Notes: a model not told the origin generated them from the sequence alone. A stretch of DNA of 64,000 nt from Brevundimonas alba (GCF_011927945.1 NZ_JAATJM010000002.1:558001-622000); one strand, 5' to 3'; counted from the first letter of the stretch, positions 50,005 through 61,899 are shown. Made by a program: numbers and translations.

Positions 50005-50993
50005 AGCCGCCACTCCCGCGCCGCGCGCCAGGCGATCAGGGCGAACAGGGGCGCGCCGACGAGTGCGGTGAAGACGCCCAGCTTGAGCTCCTGATCGGTC
50101 GGCGTCATTCGCGCCAGCAGGTCGGCGAGCACGAGCATCAGTCCGCCCGCGAGCGCCGACGGCAGCAGAAGCCGCCCGGGATCGCCGCGTACCGCCGTCC
50201 TGACGAGATGCGGAGCCGCCAGACCGACGAAGCCGATCACGCCCGCCACAGCCACTGCGGCGCCGGTCGCCAGCGCCGCCGCCAGCAGGGCCATCAGCCG
50301 GAGCCGAGCCATGGGAAGGCCGGAGGTCCGCGCCGTCTCCTCGCCGAGGCTCAGCATCCGCAGACCGGGCGCGGCGAACGCGGAGAGCGCGGCCGACGCC
50401 AACACCGCGGGAGAGACCCAGGCGACGTCGATCCAGCTGCGGTTCTCGACCGACCCCAGCAGCCAGCCCATCACCTCGGCTGTGGCGATGGGGGACGGCG
50501 AAAGGTTGAAGATCAGGGCCGTCGCCGCGCCGGCGAAACTCGACACCGCCACCCCGAACAGGATCAGCGCCTCGGGCGACCGGACCCGCGCCGAGAACAG
50601 CACCAGCAGTCCGCCCGCGAGCCCCGCTCCAGCCAGCGCCGCCACCTCGACCGCGCCGGGCAAGGCCGCCCAGCCGAGAACAATGGCGAGAGCCGCGCCG
50701 AGCGCCGCCAGGGCCGAGACGCCCAGCACGCCGGGATCGGCCAACGGGTTCCTCAGCAAGCCCTGCATGACCGCGCCGGACAGGCCGAGCGCGGCTCCGA
50801 CCATCAAGGCCGTGACCGCCCGGGGCGCGCGGACCGCCCACAGCACCTCGGCGGGCCCCGACGAAGGATCGGTGAACGCCTGCGCCAACTGGCCTGCGTC
50901 GAAGGCGCTCTCGCCAAACAGCACCGCGAGCGCCGTCGCCGCCGCAATGGCGAGCGCGAGGATGAGGATCAGCCGGCCCGCGGCGCCGCTCAC
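50001..50993 (-). CDS. ABC transporter permease (FecCD/BtuC type)
   Basis: 330 residues, about nine or ten hydrophobic helices. VRAPRAVTALMVGAALGLSGAVMQGLLRNPLADPGVLGVS is a FecCD-family hallmark, and GFVGLAAPHLVRTAVRGDPGRLLLPSALAGG is the coupling-helix region. One permease gene is present, so it probably acts as a homodimer. GTG start overlaps the binding-protein stop. Confidence 0.93.
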   Translation of the reverse strand: MSGAAGRLILILALAIAAATALAVLFGESAFDAGQLAQAFTDPSSGPAEVLWAVRAPRAVTALMVGAALGLSGAVMQGLLRNPLADPGVLGVSALAALGAALAIVLGWAALPGAVEVAALAGAGLAGGLLVLFSARVRSPEALILFGVAVSSFAGAATALIFNLSPSPIATAEVMGWLLGSVENRSWIDVAWVSPAVLASAALSAFAAPGLRMLSLGEETARTSGLPMARLRLMALLAAALATGAAVAVAGVIGFVGLAAPHLVRTAVRGDPGRLLLPSALAGGLMLVLADLLARMTPTDQELKLGVFTALVGAPLFALIAWRAAREWRL

Positions 50994-51808
50994 CGTGTCT
51001 CTCCGAGCATCGCCGCCGCGTCCGCCGCGAACCATGCGGGACAGGTCAGACTGGCGGCGGGAAGACTGGCGGCGACATGGTTTTTCGCCGCCGCGCGCAC
51101 GACCGGGTGACGTCCCGGCCCGCGCCAGTCACCGCGGATCTGATCGAAGAAGCCGAGAACGAACCGCGCGGGTGGAAACAGGGCGATGCGCTCGACGCTG
51201 ACGGGGGCGAAGCCGGGTTTCGAAGCCGCGTTGGTGAAGCCCGCCGCGCGCAGGATGGCGTCCATCAGGGTGCCTCTCCCAGAGGTGAAGCCACCCGCCG
51301 TCAGATAAAGGGCGGATCGGCGCGGAACGGCTGCCGCCGGGGCCGCCTGATGCAGGCGGCGGTCCATACGAGCGAGCAGGGCCTCGCCGCGCGCGGCTCC
51401 GCCGACGGCCTCCGCCACGGACCTGACGTTTGCGCGCACGCCCTCGAACTCCGTGGCGTCGGCGATGGTGACGACCCGCGCGCCGGAGCGCTCCAGCCGC
51501 GCCAGCAGACGGGCGTCCCCGCCCCAATACCGAACGACGACATCGGGCTGGAATGCAATGGCGGCTTCGAGGGTGGGGCGGACGCGATGCCGACCCTTCG
51601 CTGCCTCGCGCATCCATGAATCGGGATCATCCGCCCGCGGAGACAGCGCGAGCTCGGCGTCCGGCGCCAAGGCCAGCGCATACTGGTCGCCGCACTGGTC
51701 AAGCGACATCACCCGGAGGGTACGGCTCTCGGTCGCGGCCGCCGGGAGGGTGGTCGTCAGTGCCAGGACAGCGCCGCATGCGACCAGCCCGCCGATAGAC
51801 GCTCTCAC
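50990..51808 (-). CDS. ABC transporter substrate-binding protein (BtuF/FecB-like)
   Basis: 272 residues. An Ala-rich signal peptide ends near residue 25, and a two-lobed cluster-A-III periplasmic binding fold follows (VMSLDQCGDQYALALAP, FQPDVVVRYWGG, LYLTAGGFTSGRGTLMDAIL). Delivers an iron chelate, haem or corrinoid to the permease; the ligand is not predictable here. No TonB-dependent receptor gene is nearby. GTG start overlaps the tetR stop. Confidence 0.85.
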   Translation of the reverse strand: MRASIGGLVACGAVLALTTTLPAAATESRTLRVMSLDQCGDQYALALAPDAELALSPRADDPDSWMREAAKGRHRVRPTLEAAIAFQPDVVVRYWGGDARLLARLERSGARVVTIADATEFEGVRANVRSVAEAVGGAARGEALLARMDRRLHQAAPAAAVPRRSALYLTAGGFTSGRGTLMDAILRAAGFTNAASKPGFAPVSVERIALFPPARFVLGFFDQIRGDWRGPGRHPVVRAAAKNHVAASLPAASLTCPAWFAADAAAMLGETR

Positions 51809-52437
51809 GGCTTGAGAAGACCGGCGAACAGCCCGTCCAGAAGGGTTTCGACGAGCACGTCAGGCGCGACCCAGTCGAAATAGGGCTTGGTGATCATCAG
51901 CGACACGACGCCGTGCGCGCCCGCCCAGAGCGCCTGCGCGGTCGGCGCGGCCTCACCCCTGAGCCGCCCCGTCGCGGCGACGGCCTCGACCACCTGCTCG
52001 AACGAGCGGAACAGCTCGTGCCCGAGCTCCCGCGCCGCCGACTGGGCGCCCTCCCGCAGCTCGACCGGTCTGGTCATATAGGCAAGGCGATAGGCGTTCG
52101 GATTTGCGAAGCCGAAGGCGATATAGGCCCTCAACATTCGACGCAGCCGGACCTCCGGCTCTGCGGGTTCCGCAAGGATGGCCTGATTGGCGTCCATCAG
52201 CGCCGCGAAGGCCTGACGGCAGATCTCGTGCAGGATTTCGCCCTTCTCGGCGAAATGCATGTAGAGCGCCGTCGAGGACAGGCCGACCTCGTCGGCGATC
52301 TTGCGGATCGTGGCGCCTTCGTAGCCGTGCTCGACGAAGATACGCTCGGCCGCGGCCAGTATCTCGGCGCGACGGGCATGCCCCTCGCCCTTGGGCTTGC
52401 GTTGCGAACGCGGGTTCACGGCGGCGGTGACGGTCAC
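51805..52437 (-). CDS. TetR/AcrR-family regulator, first gene of the ABC operon
   Basis: 210 residues. RRAEILAAAERIFVEHGYEGATIRKIADEVGLSSTALYMHFAEKGEIL is a TetR DNA-binding domain; the C-terminal part is the TetR-WHG type (FGFANPNAYRLAYMTRP). As first gene of the operon with GTGA overlaps, it probably controls its own uptake system. GTG at 52437 chosen; a TTG at 52479 would add 14 residues. Confidence 0.9.
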   Translation of the reverse strand: MTVTAAVNPRSQRKPKGEGHARRAEILAAAERIFVEHGYEGATIRKIADEVGLSSTALYMHFAEKGEILHEICRQAFAALMDANQAILAEPAEPEVRLRRMLRAYIAFGFANPNAYRLAYMTRPVELREGAQSAARELGHELFRSFEQVVEAVAATGRLRGEAAPTAQALWAGAHGVVSLMITKPYFDWVAPDVLVETLLDGLFAGLLKP

Positions 52438-52535
52438 GTTTGGCGAGACTCCGAACTCGTAGCCTCTGAATAGCGACAATCCCTGCCCCGCGCCAACCGC
52501 TTGCCGCCCGTGAACCGGCGCGTTAACCGTTGCCG

Positions 52536-54026
52536 ATGGGACGGGCGGAGATCAGCGATCTGCGAGATCGCAGGCGCGACGCTGTGCGCTATGGGCCGTC
52601 ATTGGCGACCAGCGCGGCCTGGCGTGGGCTGGCCGGCTTTCAGTGGCTCCTACTGGCCCTACTCCTCGGCGGTGGATTGGCCCTGCTCTGGTTTCGTCCG
52701 TCGGGGGCCGCTCCGGTCGCTGCCGCCGTCGCGGCAATCGCCTTCCTGGCGATATCCGCATGGCGCGTTCTGCTGGTGATCGTCAGCACCCGAAGCCGGG
52801 ATCCCGTCCCTTCCGAGACGTCCGTTCTGCCCCGGTATTCGATCCTCGTCGCGCTGCACGACGAAACGGAGGTGATGAGCCAGCTCGTCGAGCGGCTCGC
52901 CCGGATCGACTATCCGCCCGATCGTCTTCAGGGACTGCTGGTCCTGGAGGCGCACGACCATGCGACGATTGCGGCCGCGCTCGCCGCGCCCCGGCCTGAC
53001 TGGCTGGAAGTGTTCGTGGCTCCGTCGGGAACGCCGTGCACCAAGCCGCGGGCGCTGAACTGCGCCCTCTCGCACGTCACGGGCGACTTGGTGACGGTCT
53101 ACGATGCCGAAGACGAGCCCCATCCGCTGCAGCTGCGCGAGGCTGCCGCCCGGTTCGCAGGTGACGCCGGAGGGCGGCTGGCCTGCCTGCAGGCGCCGCT
53201 GCGCATTCGCCGGGGCCGCAGGGGAGCGGACGCCTCGCCCTTCGTCGACCGGCAGTTCGCAGCCGAATACGCCAGCCTGTTCGAGACCATCCTGCCCGGC
53301 ATGGCTCGACTCGGTCTGCCATTTCCGCTGGGCGGCACCAGCAACCACTTCCGGGTCGATGTCCTGCGCGCGGTCGGGGGCTGGGACGCCTTCAACGTCA
53401 CCGAGGACGCCGACCTCGGCTTTCGCCTCTGGGCCGAGGGCTGGCGGCTCGGCGTCATCGGACTGCCGACGTGGGAGACGCCACCGGGCGGTCTGGCGGA
53501 CTGGCTCCCGCAGAGGTGCCGCTGGCTCAAGGGCTATATGCAGACCTGGGGCGTGCATACGCGGCGGCCGTGGCGGCTGGGCGCGCGCGGTGCGTTCGCG
53601 CTGGTGATGACGGTCGGCGCCTGCCTCGGATCGGCGGCGCTGAACGGCCCTTCGCTCGCGTGGGTCGCGGCGGGTGTGCTGGTCGCGGTCATGGCCGGTC
53701 TGCCACCCGAGACGCCGTTGCTGGCCATGAGCGTGCTGGTTCTCGGCGCGGCGTCGGCCTGGCTGTCTTGCGCCATCGGGGCGCGGCGGGCCGGCGTACC
53801 CTATGGGCCGATCGACATGATCGGGGCGCCTGCCTACTGGGCCCTGCAAAGTCTTGCCGCCTTCCATGCCGGATGGCGGCTGGTGCACGAGCCCTTCGCC
53901 TGGGACAAGACGCGGCACCGGCGGGACGCTGCGACAGCGGAAGCGCCAGTCTACGCCGCGCTGGACGAGACGGCGCCGAACCGCCTATCAGCGGGCCATG
54001 CCGCCGCGCCTCAACCCGTCGCCTGA
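52536..54026 (+). CDS. Membrane glycosyltransferase family 2 (XagB-like)
   Basis: 496 residues. Two N-terminal helices, a GT-A domain (YSILVALHDETEVMSQLVERLARIDYPPDRL, the D-x-D at DAEDEP, TEDADLG and QRCRWLKGY, i.e. the Q-x-x-R-W motif), and further membrane helices in the C-terminal third. Related proteins polymerise or transfer hexoses for polysaccharides. The product is unknown. ATG at 52536 within a weak ribosome site; a TTG two codons upstream is also open. Confidence 0.87.
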   Translation: MGRAEISDLRDRRRDAVRYGPSLATSAAWRGLAGFQWLLLALLLGGGLALLWFRPSGAAPVAAAVAAIAFLAISAWRVLLVIVSTRSRDPVPSETSVLPRYSILVALHDETEVMSQLVERLARIDYPPDRLQGLLVLEAHDHATIAAALAAPRPDWLEVFVAPSGTPCTKPRALNCALSHVTGDLVTVYDAEDEPHPLQLREAAARFAGDAGGRLACLQAPLRIRRGRRGADASPFVDRQFAAEYASLFETILPGMARLGLPFPLGGTSNHFRVDVLRAVGGWDAFNVTEDADLGFRLWAEGWRLGVIGLPTWETPPGGLADWLPQRCRWLKGYMQTWGVHTRRPWRLGARGAFALVMTVGACLGSAALNGPSLAWVAAGVLVAVMAGLPPETPLLAMSVLVLGAASAWLSCAIGARRAGVPYGPIDMIGAPAYWALQSLAAFHAGWRLVHEPFAWDKTRHRRDAATAEAPVYAALDETAPNRLSAGHAAAPQPVA

Positions 54027-54888
54027 AACGCTCGTCACCCGCGCATGGGCGGACTACGCCCTGCTGGACAGCGGCGACGGGCGCAAGCTGGAACGATATG
54101 GGCCCTACACGGTGGTCCGGCCCGAGCCGCAGTGCTTCTGGTCGCCCCGGGATCCGGCGGCCTTCGATGCGGCCGACGCGGTCTTCGACCCGACCGACGA
54201 GGACGAGAGCGGGCGCTGGCGTTTCGCGGGCAAGCCGGTCGATACCTTCCCGCTGGCATGGCGCGACGTGCGGTTCACCAGCCGGTTCACGCCGTTCCGG
54301 CACCTGGCCTTCTTCCCCGAGCAGGCGGCGAACTGGGACTGGCTGGACGGACGCATCCGGCGGCTGCGCAAACCGAAGATTCTGAACCTGTTCGGCTACA
54401 CCGGCGTGGCCAGCCTCGCCTGTGCGGCAGCGGGGGCCGAGGTGACGCACGTCGACGCCTCGAAGAAGTCCGTGGCCTGGGCGCGCGAGAATGCGGAGCT
54501 GTCGGGCATGGCGGACAAGCCGGTGCGCTGGATCGTCGAGGACGCGCGCAAATATGCGGCGCGGGAGGTCCGGCGCGGGTCGAAATACGACGGCATCATC
54601 CTCGATCCGCCGAAATATGGGCGGGGGCCGACGGGCGAGGTCTGGCGGCTGTTCGAGGACCTGCCCGGGCTGCTGAAGGACTGCGCGGCCCTGCTGTCGG
54701 ACGACGCTTCGTTCCTGCTGCTCAACGCTTATGCGGCGCGGATATCGGGGCTGTCGCTGGCGCATCTGATGGCCGAGGCGACGCAGGACCGCAGCGGCGT
54801 CATCGATTGGGGCGAACTGGCGCTGGCCGAGGACGGGACGGACGGTCGGGCGATCGGGCTCAGCTTCTTCGCGCGGTGGAGCGCCTGA
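53998..54888 (+). CDS. SAM-dependent RNA methyltransferase, RlmI-like
   Basis: 296 residues. The SAM-binding NLFGYTGVASLACAAAGAEVTHVDASKKSVAWA and the D-P-P-K in ILDPPKYGRGPTGEVW identify a class I methyltransferase of the RlmI/RlmK 23S rRNA group, without the N-terminal PUA domain. Target nucleotide unknown. The start overlaps the end of the glycosyltransferase gene by 29 bases, and TGATG joins it to the next gene. Confidence 0.87.
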   Translation: MPPRLNPSPETLVTRAWADYALLDSGDGRKLERYGPYTVVRPEPQCFWSPRDPAAFDAADAVFDPTDEDESGRWRFAGKPVDTFPLAWRDVRFTSRFTPFRHLAFFPEQAANWDWLDGRIRRLRKPKILNLFGYTGVASLACAAAGAEVTHVDASKKSVAWARENAELSGMADKPVRWIVEDARKYAAREVRRGSKYDGIILDPPKYGRGPTGEVWRLFEDLPGLLKDCAALLSDDASFLLLNAYAARISGLSLAHLMAEATQDRSGVIDWGELALAEDGTDGRAIGLSFFARWSA

Positions 54889-55685
54889 TGGCCGACCGGC
54901 TGATCACCTCGCTGACCAATGAGACGGTCAAGGCCGTGCGGGCGCTGCACATGCGCAAGGAGCGCGAGGCGACGGGGCGCTTCCTCGCCGAGGGCCTGAA
55001 ATTCATCGGCGAGGCGCTGGATCAGGGGCGGACGCCGAAACTGCTGCTGGTCGGCGAGGACGCCCGGCCGCATCCGCTGCTGGAACGGGCGCGGGCGGAG
55101 ACGAAGGCTGCGGGCGGCGAGGTCGTGGCGGTGACCCACGCCATTCTCGAGAAGATCAGCCGGCGGGAGAATCCGCAGACCGTGCTGGGCGTGTTCGAGC
55201 AGGTCTATACGCCGCTGTCGGCCATCGAGCCGGGGGCGGCGCCGTGCTGGGTGGCGCTGGAACAGGCGCGGGACCCGGGCAATCTCGGGACGATCATCCG
55301 GACGGCGGACGCGGCAGGCTGCGGCGGGGTGATCCTGATCGGGGACTGCGTCGATCCCTATTCAGTCGAGGCGGTTCGGGCGACCATGGGCTCGGTGTTC
55401 GCGGTAGCCATCGCCAGGGCGACGGCGGCGGAGTTCCTGGCTTGGCGGCAGAGCTGGCCGGGCAGCGTCATCGGCACCAGGCTGGACGCCTCGGTGGACT
55501 ACCGCGGAGCGGCGATCCAGCGGCCGGCCCTGATCCTGATGGGCAATGAGCAGGCGGGGCTGACGGACGCCCTCGCCGCGGCTTGCGACGTCAACGTGAA
55601 GATCCCGATGCGCGGCCGCGCCGACAGCCTGAACCTGGCCATCGCCACGGGCATCATGGTCTATGCGGTGACCGACGAGGGCTAG
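54888..55685 (+). CDS. SpoU/TrmH-family RNA methyltransferase
   Basis: 265 residues. LEQARDPGNLGTIIRTADAAGCGGVIL, ILMGNEQAGL and IPMRGRADSLNLAIATGIMVY are the three SPOUT-class motifs with the trefoil knot. The N-terminal half is the usual substrate-binding domain (VKAVRALHMRKEREATGRFLAEGLKFI). Methylates ribose 2'-OH or base in rRNA or tRNA. ATG one base inside the previous stop. Confidence 0.92.
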   Translation: MADRLITSLTNETVKAVRALHMRKEREATGRFLAEGLKFIGEALDQGRTPKLLLVGEDARPHPLLERARAETKAAGGEVVAVTHAILEKISRRENPQTVLGVFEQVYTPLSAIEPGAAPCWVALEQARDPGNLGTIIRTADAAGCGGVILIGDCVDPYSVEAVRATMGSVFAVAIARATAAEFLAWRQSWPGSVIGTRLDASVDYRGAAIQRPALILMGNEQAGLTDALAAACDVNVKIPMRGRADSLNLAIATGIMVYAVTDEG

Positions 55686-55768
55686 GGCCGGCGCGCATGA
55701 CAGGGGTTTCACTTGCCGGATGGCGTGGGCCCCGCCAGCCTCGCCGTTTCCAACACGGTGGGTCATCC

Positions 55769-56938
55769 ATGCGAACCCTGCTCGCCCTCATCCTCGTTCT
55801 GCTGACGCCCGGCGTGGTCGCCGCGCAGCAGGCGGAGCCGGGGCCGGAGGCGTACCGGGCGGACGCCCTGTCGATCGAGGCGCTGGTGAACAGCCAGTAC
55901 GCATACCTTGATCGTTTCCCCGGCGGCGTGATGCCGATGAGCGCACAGATGCGGCGGGAGGCGGAGGCGGTGAGCGACCGGGCCTCGCTGCTGCGCTACG
56001 CCGAGCACGCGGTCACGGCCCTGGCCGACCATCATGCGATCACCGGCGCCTCGTTCGGCGACAGCTGGGGTCTCGTGCCCAGCTACAGCGATCTTTGGAT
56101 CGAGACGGAGGCAGACCGCTGGCGGATCACGGCGGTGCGGGACAGGTCCCCTGCGGCGGAGGCCGGAGTCGCGGCGGGCGACGAGCTGGTTGCCGTGGGT
56201 GGGGTGTCGACGGCGGAGGCGGTAGCGGCCTTCTGGGCGGAGCTGGGACTGACGCCGGAGGGAGACCGGGCCGGCTACGGCGCGCGTGTGCTCGCCGCGG
56301 GGCGGAGGGACCGGCCGCGCGACCTGGCGATCCGGGGCGGCGACGGCGTCGAGCGGCGGCTGACGCTGCCCAACCTTTACGGCGGGGGCTGGGGTGACAG
56401 GCCGCCCGTGACTGTATCGGAGCAGGACGGCACGCTGGTGATCCGGATCAACGACTCGCTGGGCGACAGCGAGACCGTGGCGGCCTTCGACGCGGCGATG
56501 GCCGGGGCGAAGCCGGACCAGCTGGTCGTCATCGATCTGAGGGATACGGCCAGCGGCGGGAACACGGTGGTGGCGCGGGCGATCATGGGGTGGTTCGTCG
56601 ACGAGGCCCGGCCCTACCAGATCCACAACCTGCCCTCGGAGGAGCGGGAGACGGGAGTGCCGCGCCAGTGGATCGAGCAGGTCCTGCCGCGACCGGGCAA
56701 GCGTCACAGGGGGCCTGTCATGGCCAAGGTGGGCCGCTGGACCGGCAGCATGGGCGAAGGCCTGGCCGTGGGGCTCGACGCGGTCGGCGTGCTGGTTGTG
56801 GGCGAACCCATGGCCGGGCTGCTGGGCGCGGTCTACGACCATCCGCTGGCCAACTCAGGGCTGGTGCTGAAGCTGCCGACGGAGCGGCTATACGCCGTCG
56901 ACGGGACGCCGCGGGAGGCCTTCCGGCCCCGTCAGTGA
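55769..56938 (+). CDS. S41-family peptidase with PDZ-like domain, exported
   Basis: 389 residues. A signal peptide (LLALILVLLTPGVVAAQQ) precedes an alpha/beta region, a PDZ-like segment (ITAVRDRSPAAEAGVAAGDELVAVGG) and a tail-specific-protease core ending in VGRWTGSMGEGLAVGLDAVG, where the Ser of T-G-S-M is the likely nucleophile. It may cleave proteins at their C-termini in the envelope. The Lys partner was not found. Its TGA abuts the stop of the convergent gene. Confidence 0.8.
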   Translation: MRTLLALILVLLTPGVVAAQQAEPGPEAYRADALSIEALVNSQYAYLDRFPGGVMPMSAQMRREAEAVSDRASLLRYAEHAVTALADHHAITGASFGDSWGLVPSYSDLWIETEADRWRITAVRDRSPAAEAGVAAGDELVAVGGVSTAEAVAAFWAELGLTPEGDRAGYGARVLAAGRRDRPRDLAIRGGDGVERRLTLPNLYGGGWGDRPPVTVSEQDGTLVIRINDSLGDSETVAAFDAAMAGAKPDQLVVIDLRDTASGGNTVVARAIMGWFVDEARPYQIHNLPSEERETGVPRQWIEQVLPRPGKRHRGPVMAKVGRWTGSMGEGLAVGLDAVGVLVVGEPMAGLLGAVYDHPLANSGLVLKLPTERLYAVDGTPREAFRPRQ

Positions 56939-57294
56939 TCAGAAGCTGGCGCCGTCGACGCGCTGGGCGGTCCAGCTGAAGGGCTCGATGTCGGTCAGGG
57001 TGCGGACGTTGACGGCCACCATCTCCGAGCCGTCGGGAGCGACGCCGCGGGCGAAGGTCTGGACGCCGCAGGTCTCGCAGAAGCGGTGCCGTATCTTGTG
57101 GTTATTGAACAGGTATTCCGTCTGCGGCCCCTCGGCCGAGAGGCGGAAGGCGTCGGGCTGGACGAAGCCGAGGACGAAGCCCTTGCGGTAGCAGTGCGAG
57201 CAGTTGCACTCGATCAGGCCGTCGAGGCTCATGTCGACGTCATAGGCCACGGCGCCGCAGTGGCAGGAGCCCTGGTGCGTGTTCACGTCGGTCA

Positions 57295-57298
<4 letters not shown>
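56939..57298 (-). CDS. GFA-domain (glutathione-dependent formaldehyde-activating) protein
   Basis: 119 residues. Zinc-binding cysteines [16 protein letters not shown] and [13 protein letters not shown] match the Gfa/centromere-protein-V family. Many members are not linked to formaldehyde. The start ATG at 57298 overlaps the dnaE stop as ATGA, and GGAGG lies just upstream, so it is coupled to dnaE. Confidence 0.88.
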
Positions 57299-60750
<3,452 letters not shown>

Positions 60751-61069
60751 ACCGGGTCCTGTTCTGCGGTCGGCGCCGGGGGGAGACCTGCCGGCGGGGC
60801 GTTCGCCCGTTCTGAACCGAGTCTCACATCATGGGCGCCCGGGACACCGGAAAGCGGATCGAGCCGCGCCGCGCCGGGGGACCGTCTGTGGATAGCCGCC
60901 GCCCCTTCCGGTCCTGCCGCGAACAATAAGACCCGGGTAAAATCGGAAATTAGGGTCCGAAGGGTCCGAAGAGTCCGAAAAGACCGCTCAGTCCGTTCCG
61001 TCCGTAGAGACCGCTAAACGGCCTAGCTCTTTGATTGCGTTGGCCGGACATAACCGAATGCAGAACCCC
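60751..61069. other. Non-coding gap upstream of dnaE
   Basis: About 320 bases without a convincing gene. It holds the presumed dnaE promoter, a GANTC site (GAGTC, 60819-60823), and the nonamer repeat at 60952-61014. An open frame on the plus strand (60715-61017) runs through it but ends in a low-complexity Arg-Val stretch made by the repeat and starts opposite dnaE, so I do not call it. Confidence 0.7.
60952..61014. repeat. Seven tandem 9-base units (AGGGTCCGA type)
   Basis: Seven consecutive nonamers: AGGGTCCGA twice, AGAGTCCGA, AAAGACCGC, TCAGTCCGT, TCCGTCCGT, AGAGACCGC. The central n-n-n-G-(T/A)-C-C-G core is kept in all. Degeneracy rises away from 60952. It lies between the sidA-like gene and dnaE. 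Function unknown. Confidence 0.85.
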
Positions 61070-61165
61070 TCAGACCGCGGAGGTCAGCAGCGCCGCCTGC
61101 CACACCACCCAGACGAAACCGCCGCACGACGCCAGCGACAGCATATCCCGAGCCCAACGCGCCAT
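61070..61165 (-). CDS. sidA: 31-residue membrane peptide, SidA-like SOS division inhibitor
   Basis: A 31-codon gene (MARWARDMLSL..., ending LLTSAV), too short for usual gene finders. A short basic N-terminus with two Arg precedes a single hydrophobic span from about residue 9 to the end, rich in Leu, Val, Trp and Ala. The ribosome site GGGAGG lies five bases before the ATG. Its promoter region holds two LexA boxes. It has the size, topology, dnaE-side position (as I recall it in Caulobacter) and SOS control expected of SidA, the 29-residue inner-membrane inhibitor acting at the FtsW/FtsN step. Orthology is inferred, not aligned. Confidence 0.72.
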   Translation of the reverse strand: MARWARDMLSLASCGGFVWVVWQAALLTSAV

Positions 61166-61186
61166 GATTTCCTCCCGGTGAAACGT

Positions 61187-61226
61187 GTTCCCCTAATGTT
61201 CTACGTTCTCGTTGCGTTCCAGTCAA
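61187..61226 (-). promoter_or_regulatory. SOS promoter: two LexA boxes within a sigma-70-like promoter
   Basis: GTTCN7GTTC occurs at 61187-61201 and again at 61205-61219, the alphaproteobacterial LexA consensus. Read on the minus strand, TTGACT (-35, 61221-61226) and TAGAAC (-10, 61198-61203) are 17 bases apart. The second box fills the spacer and the first overlaps the -10 and start point. LexA binding here would block transcription of the 31-codon gene. Confidence 0.82.
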
Positions 61227-61350
61227 GCCCGGCCTATCAGCTCCTCGCAACCCAACACATGATCAAGCGGCGTGTCTCACCCTTGTTGGCGACGAATGTC
61301 GTCGGCGTGACATAAGAACAGCCAAGGTCGTATGGGTGGAGGGATCGCAG

Positions 61351-61566
61351 ATGCCACTGGTGCTCATAACGCTCCTGGAGCCGTCAGACGTTCATGAGGT
61401 AGAGCCTCTGACAGAGGGGTTCATGATCCGTGCTCGCCCCGGGAAGGCCCGACCTTTCAGCGAGATTGTCAGGCGGCTGCACGAACTGGACAACGACTGC
61501 GCCGTATTTGCTCAGGCGGACGGCAAGGGCGGCTATGAGGCCGCGCACGTCATCCCGTTCGATTGA
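61351..61566 (+). CDS. Small hypothetical protein, 71 residues
   Basis: 71 residues, not recognised. ATG at 61351 has GGAGGG seven bases upstream. The N-terminus is hydrophobic (PLVLITLLEPSDV), the middle is basic and helical (RPFSEIVRRLHELDNDC) and the end is GYEAAHVIPFD. Soluble by appearance. First of a series of five very small plus-strand genes, 186 bases from the LexA-controlled gene; no LexA box lies close enough to its own start to judge. Confidence 0.6.
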   Translation: MPLVLITLLEPSDVHEVEPLTEGFMIRARPGKARPFSEIVRRLHELDNDCAVFAQADGKGGYEAAHVIPFD

Positions 61567-61728
61567 CCAAAGGCCGGTTGCGGGACTCCCGCGTTTGCGA
61601 AACTCCACGCCCGAGGTCCGTCATTGGCCGGCAGCCCAGCCTACTTCAGCGCTATGTCAGGTCGCGGACTGACCGCGGCCGCGCTTTGCTGTTTGATCAG
61701 GCGTTTCGAACATCCATCCGGGCGAACT

Positions 61729-61893
61729 ATGGACGATCTCTACCAAGACCCGATCGACGTCGTTGTGACCGACGGGGCCGTCGTCCTGTTCGGGCCGGGC
61801 TCTCTCAGCGGAGCTTTCACCCCGGATGCAGCCGAACAGACGGCCAGGGCGTTGCTGGAGGCGGCGGAACAGGCTCGCGCCGCCCGACACTGA
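61729..61893 (+). CDS. Tiny protein A1 (GPG..SGAFTPDAAE family)
   Basis: 54 residues. The core VVLFGPGSLSGAFTPDAAE and the helix ALLEAAEQARA recur in the gene at 62262: 26 of 42 aligned positions agree by eye. The first part looks like beta strands, the rest like a helix. The stop is six bases before the next gene. No function known. It forms the first A unit of the A-B-A-B array. Confidence 0.65.
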   Translation: MDDLYQDPIDVVVTDGAVVLFGPGSLSGAFTPDAAEQTARALLEAAEQARAARH

Positions 61894-61899
61894 CGCGCC

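Noticed and set aside
49207..52535. Cobalamin riboswitch or Fur box for the ABC operon
   Set aside because: No B12-box or Fur-like inverted repeat found in the gap 52438-52535 by eye.
60801..60812. GTTCGCCCGTTC upstream of dnaE as a LexA box
   Set aside because: The spacer is four bases, not seven, so it does not match GTTCN7GTTC.
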